From assembly GCA_014650475.1 (NCBI GenBank), contig BMVA01000001.1:62001-126000 (forward strand): DNA of 64,000 bases, in the 5' to 3' direction. Both the position numbers and the translations under genes were made by a program. Source of the stretch: Streptomyces albogriseolus (GTDB lineage Bacteria > Actinomycetota > Actinomycetes > Streptomycetales > Streptomycetaceae). Below the pieces are notes generated by a model that saw only the letters and a list, made by a program, of their open reading frames with translations, was not told the DNA's origin and did no database searches. Positions 41,458 to 50,041 of this stretch are shown one piece after another; position 1 is the stretch's first letter; every line of letters starts with the position of its first letter.

Positions 41458-41568
41458 GAGCCGGGCACAGCCCCCCTCCTCTGAGATGCGGCCGGTGATG
41501 GCCTGATCAGGGGGTGGTGGTCGGCCCATGTCACTACGCTGAGCGCCTTCACCCATCGGGAGGTCCGG

Positions 41569-42834
41569 TTGGCACGGCGGAGCACGCTCGGGCAGGACTT
41601 CCGGCGTTTGTGGGGTGCTTACGCGGTCAGCGCGGCGGGCAGTGCCGTCGGCATGGGGGCGTTGCCGCTCATCGCCCTCCTGGTGCTGCACTCCTCTGCC
41701 TTCCAGGTCTCCGTGCTCGCCGCGTTGTCCGCGGTGGCCAGTGCGGTGATTGCTCTGCCGCTCGGTGTGCGGATCGAGCATCAGTACAAGCGGCCGGTCA
41801 TGATCACCGCCGATCTGGCCCGCTGTGTGATGCTGGCGAGCATTCCGGTCGCCATGGCTTTCGGCAGGCTCACCTTCATCCATCTGTGCGTCGTCGGCGT
41901 TCTCCAGACGGCGACATCAGTCGCGTTCGACGCGGCGAGTGGAGCACACCTGAAAGCACTTGTCCTTCCCGAGCACCGTCTACGTGCCAACAGCCTCTTC
42001 GAAACGACCAACTGGATCAGCGTCAGCGCTGGTCCGCCCGTCGGCGGGCTTCTGATCGGGGCTCTGGGCGCGGCGGCCACGATGGTGGTCGACGCATTGT
42101 CCTTCCTCGCATCGGCCCTGGGAATCCGTCGCATTCGGCAGCCTGAACCCGCGCCACCGGTCCGCGCCGCCAGTGCTCACCTGGGTCGTGACATCGCGGC
42201 GGGCTGGCAGTACCTCCTGCGCCACCCCGGGCTGCGTCCGTTGTTCTTCAACGCGCTGCTCTTCGGCGGATCCGTCATGATGGCCTCACCGTTGATGGCC
42301 GTTCTCATGCTGGATGACCTCGGCCTGGCGCCGTGGCAGTACGGACTCGCCCTGGGACTGCCGTGCCTGGGCGGTGTGCTCGGCTCACGTCTGACTCCGC
42401 TGCTCGCCCGGCGATTCGGACAGCGTCGCACTCTGCTGGTGTCCGGTGTCGCACGCACGCTGTGGACGATCCTGCTGCCGCTGACGCCCTCCGGTGCCAT
42501 CGGCGTGTTCGTCATCGTGGCCGCCGACTTCGGCCTGCTCTTCTCCGCCGGGATTTTCAACCCGTCGTTCACCACGTATCGCATGGCGGCCACACCGGAC
42601 GCTTTCATGTCGCGCGTCGGCACCTCGTGGTCCGTCGGCGCGAAGACCTGCCAGGCCGCCTTCGTGATCGCCGGTGGTCTCATCGCCGCCACAGCGGGGG
42701 TACGCGGTGCCCTGCTCATCGCCGGCCTGCTGTGCATGGCGAGCGCTCTGCTTCTGCCCTGGCGCGAGGCACGCTTCTCCACCGGGCCGTCTTCACCGCC
42801 GAGTCGGCACTGTTCCTGCCAGCCGCATCGCTGA
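41569..42834 (+). CDS. MFS transporter, DHA3-like
   Basis: The 421-residue protein has about 12 hydrophobic helices with a central basic loop (RRIRQPEPAPPVRAASAHLG). An opening LGQDFRRLWGAYAVSAAGSA and the LRANSLFETTNWISVSAGPP segment are typical of DHA3-type drug exporters (macrolide-efflux-like). The TTG start at 41569 lies behind GGGAGG at 41559-41564. A variable Cys/His/Ser tail ends the protein. It probably exports a hydrophobic compound by proton antiport. Confidence 0.88.
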   Translation: MARRSTLGQDFRRLWGAYAVSAAGSAVGMGALPLIALLVLHSSAFQVSVLAALSAVASAVIALPLGVRIEHQYKRPVMITADLARCVMLASIPVAMAFGRLTFIHLCVVGVLQTATSVAFDAASGAHLKALVLPEHRLRANSLFETTNWISVSAGPPVGGLLIGALGAAATMVVDALSFLASALGIRRIRQPEPAPPVRAASAHLGRDIAAGWQYLLRHPGLRPLFFNALLFGGSVMMASPLMAVLMLDDLGLAPWQYGLALGLPCLGGVLGSRLTPLLARRFGQRRTLLVSGVARTLWTILLPLTPSGAIGVFVIVAADFGLLFSAGIFNPSFTTYRMAATPDAFMSRVGTSWSVGAKTCQAAFVIAGGLIAATAGVRGALLIAGLLCMASALLLPWREARFSTGPSSPPSRHCSCQPHR

Positions 42835-42943
42835 GAGATGACCAGCAGGTTCCTATCGTGGCCCGACGCGTGGGCCCGTCAGCGTTGTCAGTCCGCTGCC
42901 GTAATGTTCCCGGCGCTCGTACCGACCGGGAGGGTCAAGAGAA

Positions 42944-44461
42944 TTGACTGGGATGACCGCTTTTCCGTTGCCGTTTCTGGCAAGCCGTTCCTCGACGTCC
43001 GCCAGGCCTCGGACGCTGCGGGAGATCGAGATGATGCGGTGCAGCGCGCAACTGCGGTCGAAACCGCGGTGGTTCGAGAAGATGTGCGATGCCGGCATCG
43101 TCGCGCGGTGGGCCGAGGAAGCGGCGGCTCAAGGCATGACCGAGGCGCAGGTGCGGTACGTGCTCGACGAGCTCGCGCACTATGCGGCGCTGCGGGACGA
43201 GCGGACCGGTGCGGAGGTGTCGGCCGTGGACGGGGTGTGGCAGTCCGACGCGCTCGTCGACGACACGCTCCGGGCACGGCTGCGGGAGGCGGTGCGGGTG
43301 CTGGAGGAGGTGCCCGAGGAGGAACGTGACTGGCATCCCGGGTCCGACGGCCAGGTGCTCGACCTTGTGCATCCCTCGCTGTTCTGCCTCGTACGGGAGG
43401 TGAGCGGGGCGCCCGAGCGGGCCTGGGAGAATCCGACGGACCATTTCTCGCGGTACGAGTTCTCGGAGAAGTTCCAGTGGCTGCCCACGGACGTCGACGT
43501 GGACGACGACGGCCGGGTGAGCTTCCGCTCGTACGTGAACAACGTGCACCCCGAGAAGCACCGTGACCTCGCCGCCGTACTGCCGGAGCTGCTCGCCCGC
43601 ATGCTGCCGCTGTGGGAGAACGTCCTCACCGATCTGCGTCATCCGCGTCCCCTGCGCATCACCGTCGATCCCTACAGGTGGTACGAGTCCGACGAGTACG
43701 ACGTCCCGGAGCCTGAGGAGGACGACTTCGCTGACGAGGAGTCGTACGGGAAGGCTTACGAGGCGTGGGAGGAGGCGGAGGAGAAGTGGTGGGACGACCG
43801 CCGGCCCATCCTCCCCGACGCCCCGGCGTTCACCCCGCCCCAGGTGCCCGAGGGTTCCGACCGGGTGAGCCTGCGTGGGCGGCGGCTGCAAGTGATCGTC
43901 AAGCTCGCCACCATCCACCTGACCCCGGACAAGCCCGAGTACGCGGGCGGATCCTGGCACGTCGAGGGCATGCTCAACGAGCGGATCGTCTCGACCGGCC
44001 TCTACTACTGGGACAGCGAGAACATCACCGAGAGCCGGCTCGGTTTCCGGACGGCGCTCGACGATCCCGAGTACGCGCAGAACGACCACAACGGCATGCG
44101 GGAGGTGTACGGCCTGGAGGACGAGGGCTCCCTCAACCAGCTGCTCGGATCGGCGGCCACTCCGGCGGGACGCTGCCTGGCCTTCCCGAACATCCTGCAG
44201 CACCGGGTCAGCCCGTTCCGCCTCCAGGACCCCACTCGGCCAGGTCACCGCAAGATCCTCGCGTTCTTCCTGGTCGACCCGTCGCACACGATCGTCTCCA
44301 CGTCCGACGTGCCGCCTCAGCAGCCGTGGGCCGAGACGTCGACCATGACGCTCGAGGAGGCCAAGGCCTACCGCGAAGAGCTGATGAAGGAACGGAAGTT
44401 CTTCGTCGACGAGCACAACGAGCAGATGTACGAGCGGGAGTTCTCGCTCTGCGAGCACTGA
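42944..44461 (+). CDS. DUF4246 protein, 2-oxoglutarate/Fe(II) oxygenase-like
   Basis: The 505-residue protein is a full DUF4246 member. An N-terminal helical part (RTLREIEMMRCSAQLRSKPR, WFEKM) precedes a jelly-roll-like core. The core has KLATIHLTPDKPEYAGGSWH, VEGMLNERIVSTGLYYWDSE and FPNILQHRVSPFRLQDPTRP, GHRKILAFFLVDP. WH-x-E (H and E as the HxE metal pair), QH as distal His and R of GHRK form a plausible Fe(II)/2OG site. DUF4246 is mainly fungal with scattered Streptomyces members, so horizontal transfer is possible. The TTG start at 42944 follows GGGAGGG; ATG 42953 is an alternative. Confidence 0.85.
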   Translation: MTGMTAFPLPFLASRSSTSARPRTLREIEMMRCSAQLRSKPRWFEKMCDAGIVARWAEEAAAQGMTEAQVRYVLDELAHYAALRDERTGAEVSAVDGVWQSDALVDDTLRARLREAVRVLEEVPEEERDWHPGSDGQVLDLVHPSLFCLVREVSGAPERAWENPTDHFSRYEFSEKFQWLPTDVDVDDDGRVSFRSYVNNVHPEKHRDLAAVLPELLARMLPLWENVLTDLRHPRPLRITVDPYRWYESDEYDVPEPEEDDFADEESYGKAYEAWEEAEEKWWDDRRPILPDAPAFTPPQVPEGSDRVSLRGRRLQVIVKLATIHLTPDKPEYAGGSWHVEGMLNERIVSTGLYYWDSENITESRLGFRTALDDPEYAQNDHNGMREVYGLEDEGSLNQLLGSAATPAGRCLAFPNILQHRVSPFRLQDPTRPGHRKILAFFLVDPSHTIVSTSDVPPQQPWAETSTMTLEEAKAYREELMKERKFFVDEHNEQMYEREFSLCEH

Positions 44462-44574
44462 ACGGCCCACGCGGTGCCACGCCCTGAACGCGGTCGCGCG
44501 TGATCGGATCGGTTCGCAGCGGTCGGGCCTGGTCAGGGGGTCCGCTGCCAGGGTTGAAGGCGAAAGGAGGCCTC

Positions 44575-45444
44575 ATGATCTCGGCACTCAACCAGCTCGT
44601 CGATCTCGTCGAGGAACACCTCACCGAGGAGCTCGACATCGAAGGGCTGGCCGCGGGGCTCGGGACCACCGAGTACCACCTGCGCCGGATGTTCTCGTCG
44701 CTGGCAGGCATGCCGCTGTCGGAGTACGTGCGGAGGCGGCGGATGACCGTCGCCGCCGGTGACGTCGTCCGGGGCGAGGAGGACCTGCTGGAGATCGCCG
44801 TCCGGCACGGGTACGGCTCCCGGGAGGCGTTCGGACGTGCGTTCCGGGCGGTTCACGGCGCCGGTCCCGCGGAGGTGCGCCGCGACGGAGGCCCCTTGCG
44901 TACACAACCGCAGCTCAGGTTCCGCCTGACCGTCGAAGGGAGTACTCCCATGGACACCCGCCTCGTCGACCGCCCCGCGTTCCGCCTGGTCGGACACTCC
45001 ACCCGGGTCCCGCTCATCCACCACGGAGTCAACCCGCACATCCAGCAGCACGTCGCCGCCATCCCTCCGGAGGAGCACCAGCGTCTGAAGGCTCTCAGCG
45101 ACGCCGAGCCGGCCGGCCTGCTCCAGGTCACCGACGGCGCCGACCCGGACGGGCGGGAGGGCACCGAGCTGACCTACCTCCACGGGGTCGCCGTCGGCGG
45201 TGGCACGCCGGTGCCGGACGGGCTCGACGCCATCGAGGCGCCGGCGGGCATGTGGGCGGTGTTCCGTACCAGCGGGCCGCACCCGCAGGCCCTGCAGACC
45301 GCCTGGGCGGCGACCGCGACCGAGTGGTTCCCGTCCAACCCGTGGCGGCTGCGTCCGGGCCCTTCGATCGTCGCGATCCTCGAGCGGGCCGACGACTTCA
45401 GCACCGCCACCTGCGAGCTGTGGCTGCCCGTCGAGGCCGCGTGA
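44575..45444 (+). CDS. AraC-family regulator with C-terminal GyrI-like effector domain
   Basis: The 289-residue protein has an N-terminal AraC DNA-binding domain with two HTHs (residues 8-105: LVDLVEEHLTEELDIEGLAA, YHLRRMFSSLAGMPLSEYVR, DLLEIAVRHGYGSREAFGRA). A GyrI-like domain follows (MDTRLVDRPAFRLVGHSTRV, AGMWAVFRTSGPHPQALQTA, WAATATEWFPSNPWRLRPGP). This is the Rob/SbmC-like layout used to sense cationic or lipophilic drugs. The ATG follows AAAGGAGG directly. The dienelactone-hydrolase-like gene downstream could be a target. Confidence 0.92.
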   Translation: MISALNQLVDLVEEHLTEELDIEGLAAGLGTTEYHLRRMFSSLAGMPLSEYVRRRRMTVAAGDVVRGEEDLLEIAVRHGYGSREAFGRAFRAVHGAGPAEVRRDGGPLRTQPQLRFRLTVEGSTPMDTRLVDRPAFRLVGHSTRVPLIHHGVNPHIQQHVAAIPPEEHQRLKALSDAEPAGLLQVTDGADPDGREGTELTYLHGVAVGGGTPVPDGLDAIEAPAGMWAVFRTSGPHPQALQTAWAATATEWFPSNPWRLRPGPSIVAILERADDFSTATCELWLPVEAA

Positions 45445-45568
45445 CGCGACGAGCCGTCGTCCCGTGTGCGGCGGGTCGGCGCGGGTTTCTGGAAACCGGG
45501 TAATGTTCGACTGTTTTCGATTACTCTGAGCGCTCGCAGCTTCCGCGGCCACGAGCAAGGAGTCCGGC

Positions 45569-46156
45569 ATGGCAGAGGTCGTACTGTTCCATCACGTACA
45601 AGGGCTGACCCCTGGGGTGGTCGCCTTCGCCGACGGACTCCGGGCCGCGGGACACACCGTTCACACACCCGACCTGTTCGACGGGCGCACCTTCGACTCC
45701 CTGGACGAGGGCGCGCAGTTCGCCGGACAGGTCGGGTTCGGCGAGATCGCCGCGCGCGGCGTGCGCGCGGCCGGTCCGCTTCCGCGGGACGTCGTCTACG
45801 CCGGTTTCTCACTCGGGGCGGTGCCCGCGCAGAAACTGGCGCAGACACGGGACGGGGCGCGGGGCGCCCTGCTGATGCACGCCTGCATCCCGGTGTCCGA
45901 GTTCGGTGCGGCCTGGCCCGGACAGGTCCCGGTGCAGGTGCACGCGATGGAGGACGATCCCTTCTTCGCCGAGGACGCCGAGGCCGCCCGCGCGCTGGTC
46001 GCGGAGGCCGCCGACGCCGAGTTGTTCCTGTATCCCGGGGACCGGCACCTGTTCGCGGATCCCTCGCTGCCGTCCCACGACCCCGACGCCACCGCGCTCC
46101 TGACGCGGCGGGCGGTCGAGTTCCTCGGCTCGGTCGACGGCAGGAGCCCGCGCTGA
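45569..46156 (+). CDS. Dienelactone hydrolase family protein
   Basis: The 195-residue protein has the alpha/beta-hydrolase DLH pattern: VVLFHHVQGLTPGVVAFADG, nucleophile elbow YAGFSLGAVPAQ (Ser instead of the Cys of classical DLH), acid in VHAMEDDPFF and His in YPGDRHLFAD. Such members hydrolyse lactones or esters. Upstream, GGTTTC-TG-GAAACC at 45484-45497 is a small palindrome in the promoter region. Confidence 0.9.
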   Translation: MAEVVLFHHVQGLTPGVVAFADGLRAAGHTVHTPDLFDGRTFDSLDEGAQFAGQVGFGEIAARGVRAAGPLPRDVVYAGFSLGAVPAQKLAQTRDGARGALLMHACIPVSEFGAAWPGQVPVQVHAMEDDPFFAEDAEAARALVAEAADAELFLYPGDRHLFADPSLPSHDPDATALLTRRAVEFLGSVDGRSPR

Positions 46157-46198
46157 ACAGGTGACGGACCGGTCCGCGGCGGACTGCTTGCGTTTTCC

Positions 46199-46224
46199 TG
46201 CTCGAAGTGGCGACTCTTCGAGCA
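46199..46224. promoter_or_regulatory. Inverted repeat upstream of the GH109-like gene
   Basis: TGCTCGAAG-N8-CTTCGAGCA is a perfect 9-8-9 inverted repeat just upstream of a -35-like TTGACA at 46229-46234. Its TGCTC/GAGCA half-sites recur in front of the SIS gene at 48791-48850, so it may be an operator for the DeoR regulator at 47895. It lies 42 bp after the hydrolase stop, so a terminator role is the alternative. Confidence 0.5.
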
Positions 46225-46306
46225 TCTATTGACATGTCTCTGTCGCTCCCGCGAAAGTCGATGCCGCCAGTGATGCCCGGTCGTCGGATCGAAGGAGCGT
46301 TCACTC

Positions 46307-47755
46307 ATGCCCGGACTTCCCGCTGTTTCCCGCCGATTGCTCCTGGGAGGTGCGCTGGCCACCGGTGCCGCGGTCACCGGTGTCGGAGCGGCGTACGCCG
46401 CTCCGGCTGCCGGAGCCGCCGGCGCCGAGGCGCCGCTGCCGGTGCACACTCCCCCGCGACGGCGCGGTCAGCGCTCGATGACCGACGTGCCGTTCGACGT
46501 CCATCGGACCGTCCGCGTGGGCATGATCGGTCTCGGCAACCGCGGGTCCGGGATGGCCGAGGGCTGGGCCGCCGTCCCCGGATGCCGGGTGACCGCCGTC
46601 TGCGACATCCGCGCCGGCCGCGCCACCTCCGTGGCGAACCGGCTGGTCGCCCTGGGCAAGCCGCGTCCCGCCGAGTACGGCGGCTCCGCGGACGCCTACG
46701 CGCAGATGGTGAAGCGGGACGACATCGACCTCGTGTACATCGCCACGCCCTGGGAGTTCCACCACCGGCAGGGCAAGGCCGCCCTGGAGGCGGGCAAGCA
46801 CGCGATCGTCGAACTGCCCGTCGCCACCGAGCTGGAAGAACTGTGGGACCTCGTCGACACCTCCGAGCGCACCCGCCGGCACCTGATGCTGTCGGAGAAC
46901 TGCTCCTACGGCCGCAACGAGCTGGCCATGCTGAAGATGGCGCACGACGGGCTGTTCGGCGACGTCACCAACGGCCACGGCGGCTATCTGCACGACCTGC
47001 GGGAGCTGCTGTTCTCCGACACGTACTACACCGACTCCTGGCGGCGGCTGTGGCACACCCGGAGCACCGCGTCGTTCTACCCGATGCACGGGCTGGCGCC
47101 GGTCGCCGCCGCGATGGACATCAACCGCGGCGACCGGATGACCGTGCTGCGGGCGACCTCCACCGAGCCGAAGGGGCTCGCCGACTACCGGGAGCGTTTC
47201 GTCGACCGGTCCCATCCCTCGTGGAAGGAGACCTACATCAACGGCGACCTCGTCACCTGTCTGATCGACACCGCCATGGGGCGGGTCATCCGGGCGGAGC
47301 ACGACGTGAGTTCGCCCCGGCCATACAGCAGGATCAACAGTCTGGCGGGCAGCCGCGGGATCTTCGAGGACTACGCGGGGACGTCGGCGACCGGGGGCCG
47401 GATCTACGTCGAGCCGGACCACAGCGGGCACTCCTGGCGCGACTTCGACTCCTACCGCAAGGAGTTCGACCACTGGCTGTGGAAGAAGATCGGCGACGAC
47501 GCGGCGAACAACGGCGGCCACGGCGGCATGGACTACGTGCTCCAGTGGCGCACGGTGCAGCTGATGCGGGCCGGTCTGGTGCCCGACATCGACGTCTACG
47601 ACTCCGCCGCCTGGTGCGCGCCGGTGCCGCTGAGCGTCAAGTCCCTTGCCGCCGGCGGCCGTCCGGTGGCGTACCCGGACTTCACGCGCGGCTCCTGGGT
47701 CAACCTCCGCGTGGGTCTGGACTCCCGTGAGTCGGCCATGCCTCCCGTCGCGTGA
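46307..47755 (+). CDS. Exported Gfo/Idh/MocA oxidoreductase-type glycosidase (GH109-like)
   Basis: The 482-residue protein has a twin-arginine signal (SRRLLLGGALATGAAVTGVG, R9-R10). The NAD-binding GMIGLGNRGSG and the EFHHRQGKAALEAGKHAIVE, LPVATELEELWDLV stretch follow. The C-terminal GHGGMDYVLQWR matches glycoside hydrolase family 109. GH109 enzymes remove alpha-linked N-acetylgalactosamine through a tightly bound NAD and a transient oxidation; Tat export suits a prefolded, cofactor-loaded enzyme. GAAGGAG precedes the ATG. With the neighbouring DeoR, SIS and aldolase genes it suggests use of GalNAc from outside the cell. Substrate preference is inferred. Confidence 0.88.
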   Translation: MPGLPAVSRRLLLGGALATGAAVTGVGAAYAAPAAGAAGAEAPLPVHTPPRRRGQRSMTDVPFDVHRTVRVGMIGLGNRGSGMAEGWAAVPGCRVTAVCDIRAGRATSVANRLVALGKPRPAEYGGSADAYAQMVKRDDIDLVYIATPWEFHHRQGKAALEAGKHAIVELPVATELEELWDLVDTSERTRRHLMLSENCSYGRNELAMLKMAHDGLFGDVTNGHGGYLHDLRELLFSDTYYTDSWRRLWHTRSTASFYPMHGLAPVAAAMDINRGDRMTVLRATSTEPKGLADYRERFVDRSHPSWKETYINGDLVTCLIDTAMGRVIRAEHDVSSPRPYSRINSLAGSRGIFEDYAGTSATGGRIYVEPDHSGHSWRDFDSYRKEFDHWLWKKIGDDAANNGGHGGMDYVLQWRTVQLMRAGLVPDIDVYDSAAWCAPVPLSVKSLAAGGRPVAYPDFTRGSWVNLRVGLDSRESAMPPVA

Positions 47756-47794
47756 GCGGCGCTCCGGACCACCGGCCGAAGGGGTCCCGTCCGC

Positions 47795-47882
47795 CGGTCA
47801 GGCGATCACGCTGGGCGGTCGTTTCGTGGTGCTGCCGTCCAACGGGAACGTCCACGTCTTCGCGACGGCCGTCGCTCCGTAG
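47795..47882 (+). pseudogene. Short C-terminal tail of a lost secreted enzyme gene
   Basis: QAITLGGRFVVLPSNGNVHV, then FATAVAP and a stop reads as the end of a beta-rich secreted protein, but no upstream part exists in the same frame. It lies between the GH109-like and DeoR genes and is probably a gene remnant. Confidence 0.35.
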
Positions 47883-47894
47883 GGCGCGGGACCG

Positions 47895-48704
47895 TCAGAC
47901 GGCGTGGACCTTGATGCCCGCGTCGGTGAGGCGGGCGGCCGTCTCGGCGGGCAGGCCGGAGTCGGTCACCAGCACGTCGACGCGGTCCAGGCCGCAGATC
48001 CGGGCGAAGGCGCGCCGGCCCATCTTGGAGGAGTCGGTGACCACGATGACGCGGCGCGCCCGTTCGGCGAAGAGGCGGCTGACGGCGGCCTCGTCCTCCT
48101 GGTGGGTCATCAGCCCCAGCTCCGGGTCCACGCCGTCGACTCCGAGGACCGCGACGTCGAGGACGACCTCGTTGAGGACGCCCACGGTGAGCGGTCCGAC
48201 GAGTTCGTACGTCTGGGGGCGGGCGACGCCGCCGGTGACCACGATCTTCACCTGGGGGCGTACCGCGAGCTCGCCGGCGATGTTCAGGGCGTTGGTGACG
48301 ACCGTGAAGGCGGGCGCCGACGCCTCGGCCGGGTCGCGGCGCCCCCGCCCCTCGCGGCTGCCCGCCCTGAGGGCCAGGGCGCGGGCCACCTCGGTGGTGG
48401 TGGTGCCGCCGTTGAGGCCCACCACGTCACCGTCGGCGATCATCCCGGCGACGGCGGTGGCGATGCGCTGTTTCTCGGAGGCGTGCCGGGAGGACTTGTA
48501 GCGCAGGGGCAGTTCGTAGGAGACGCCGTGCGCGATGGCGCCGCCGCGGGTGCGGACGAGCATCTGCTGCTCGGCGAGCTCGTCGAGGTCGCGGCGGATG
48601 GTGGCCGGGGAGACGTCGAGTGCGGCGGCCGCGTCGTCGACCTCGATCCTGCCCTCGCCGGCCAGCAGTTCCAGCAGCTTGCTCCAGCGATCGTGCTTGG
48701 ACAT
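47895..48704 (-). CDS. DeoR-family regulator (AgaR-like)
   Basis: The 269-residue protein has a DeoR winged helix at residues 1-60 (KLLELLAGEGRIEVDDAAAA, LDVSPATIRRDLDELAEQQM, RTRGGA). The sugar-phosphate sensor has VVGLNGGTTTTEVARALA and VVTDSSKMGRRAFARICGL. About 20 extra residues (GSREGRGRRDPAEASAP) interrupt the sensor domain compared with relatives. It is divergent to the SIS-aldolase genes and convergent with the GH109-like gene. Repeated TGCTCA/TGAGCA half-sites lie in its divergent promoter. It probably represses the locus until a galactosamine phosphate is present. Confidence 0.9.
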   Translation of the reverse strand: MSKHDRWSKLLELLAGEGRIEVDDAAAALDVSPATIRRDLDELAEQQMLVRTRGGAIAHGVSYELPLRYKSSRHASEKQRIATAVAGMIADGDVVGLNGGTTTTEVARALALRAGSREGRGRRDPAEASAPAFTVVTNALNIAGELAVRPQVKIVVTGGVARPQTYELVGPLTVGVLNEVVLDVAVLGVDGVDPELGLMTHQEDEAAVSRLFAERARRVIVVTDSSKMGRRAFARICGLDRVDVLVTDSGLPAETAARLTDAGIKVHAV

Positions 48705-48790
48705 GTGTGGGACTCCCTCGGCCTCGGTACTGCGCTCCGGACACGGTAAGGGACGCGCGGCATCGTCACTCCGCGCGCATCAACGCCGTC

Positions 48791-48850
48791 TGAGCACACG
48801 TCTTCGGCAACAGATGCTCGTTCCTGCTCATAAATCTCATAGACTGAGCA
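48791..48850. promoter_or_regulatory. Cluster of TGAGCA/TGCTCA half-sites, DeoR operator region
   Basis: TGAGCA (48791-48796), TGCTC (48815-48819), TGCTCA (48825-48830) and TGAGCA (48845-48850) lie between the divergent DeoR and SIS genes; the last two form an inverted repeat with a 14-bp spacer. The stretch is AT-rich. Related half-sites occur at 46199-46224. Confidence 0.55.
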
Positions 48851-48909
48851 TGTTCACGCATTACTCCGCGTCGTAACCCCCTCCCTCGTTCCCGAAGGAG
48901 CACATCGCC

Positions 48910-49860
48910 TTGTCCGCCATCGGTTCGTCCCGCACCTCCGCCGAGATCGCGTCCCAGCCCGCCGTGTGGCGTCAGGCCGCCGCGTCCCTGCCGCGCCAGG
49001 CGTCGGCGCTGCCGAGGCGGGGCGAGCGCGTCGCCGTCGTCGGCTGCGGCACCTCCTGGTTCATGGCCCAGTCCTACGCCGTGCTGCGCGAGACCGGCGG
49101 CCACGGGGAGACCGACGCCTTCGCCGCCTCGGAGTTCCCCGTCGGCCGGCGCTACGACCGGGTGCTCGCCATCACCCGGTCGGGGACCACCACCGAGGTG
49201 CTCGACCTGCTGCACCGGCTCAAGGGCACCGTGGCGACAGGCGCCGTCACCGCCGACCCGGACACCCCGGTCATGCGGGCGGCCGACGCCGTGGCCGTCC
49301 TGGACTTCGCGGACGAGGAGTCGGTCGTCCAGACCCGCTTCGCCACCGCCAACCTGGCCCTTCTGCGCGCCCACCTGGAGTCGGAGAACGCCCTGCCCGC
49401 CGGTGTCCTGCCGCTGGACGACGCGGTCCGGGACGCCGAACGGGCGGTGAGCGAGCCGCTGGACGCGGCCGTGCCGGGCGCGGAGCAGTTCACGTTCCTC
49501 GGCACGGGATGGACGTGCGGGCTGGCGCTGGAGGCCGCGCTGAAGATGCGGGAGGCGGCGGGCGCCTGGACGGAGGCGTACCCGGCGATGGAGTACCGCC
49601 ACGGCCCGATCAGCATCACCGGTCCCGGGCGCGTGACGTGGGCGTTCGGGCGGCTTCCGGAAGGGCTGGCCGGCGACGTCGACCGGGTCGGCGGCACCCT
49701 GGTCGCGGACTCCACCGGCGTGGCCGGCAGCCTGGATCCGCTCGCCGACCTGATCCGCGCCCAGCGGCTCGCCGTGGTCTGCGCGGAGGCGCGCGGCCAC
49801 GACCCGGACCGGCCCCGGAACCTCACGCGGTCCGTCGTCCTCGAGGACGGTCGTGCCTGA
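48910..49860 (+). CDS. SIS-domain sugar-phosphate isomerase/deaminase (AgaS-like)
   Basis: The 316-residue protein has two SIS domains. The first includes VAVVGCGTSWFMAQSYAVLR and LAITRSGTTTEVLDLLHRLK, the phosphosugar-binding SGTT loop. The second includes FTFLGTGWTCGLALEAALKM, REAAGAWTEAYPAMEYRHGP. This matches AgaS/GlmS-isomerase-like proteins; AgaS converts galactosamine-6-phosphate to tagatose-6-phosphate and ammonia. The TTG start lies 8 nt after CGAAGGAG. Its stop overlaps the decayed kinase frame. Confidence 0.9.
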   Translation: MSAIGSSRTSAEIASQPAVWRQAAASLPRQASALPRRGERVAVVGCGTSWFMAQSYAVLRETGGHGETDAFAASEFPVGRRYDRVLAITRSGTTTEVLDLLHRLKGTVATGAVTADPDTPVMRAADAVAVLDFADEESVVQTRFATANLALLRAHLESENALPAGVLPLDDAVRDAERAVSEPLDAAVPGAEQFTFLGTGWTCGLALEAALKMREAAGAWTEAYPAMEYRHGPISITGPGRVTWAFGRLPEGLAGDVDRVGGTLVADSTGVAGSLDPLADLIRAQRLAVVCAEARGHDPDRPRNLTRSVVLEDGRA

Positions 49861-50041
49861 GCCGGCGGGCTCCGGCCCCGGCGGACTCCTGGCCGTCGCG
49901 CCTGACGCCCGCCTGTGGGCCGTACCGCCCGAGCGGCCGGCCGGCGATCCCACCGGGGCGGGCGCCGCCGACACCGCCGCCTGCGAACGCTTCCGGACCA
50001 CCGTGACCGAGGAGGACGTCCATGCCCCTCAGCCCCACTGA
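49853..50041 (+). pseudogene. PfkB-family kinase remnant (tagatose-6-phosphate kinase type)
   Basis: This 62-codon frame reads GPGGLLAVAPDARLWAVPPE, then RPAGDPTGAGAADTAAC and ERFRTTVTEEDV. The first part matches the region around the PfkB anion hole and catalytic base (normally NPTGAGDA); here GAGD has become GAGA, so the catalytic Asp is displaced. More than 200 N-terminal residues and an internal stretch after the motif are gone. The fragment overlaps the SIS stop by 8 bp and carries the aldolase ribosome site GAGGAGG near its end, which may explain why it is kept. It cannot be an active kinase. Confidence 0.75.

Noticed and set aside
39121-41883. A 920-codon open frame on the minus strand
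   Set aside because: It runs antisense to three well-supported genes (two GNATs and an SDR) and its translation is low-complexity Arg/Pro/Gly/Asp sequence, a GC-bias artefact.
49853-50041. A genuine small protein between the SIS and aldolase genes
   Set aside because: Its sequence matches only the C-terminal PfkB motif region with deletions; a decayed kinase explains it better.
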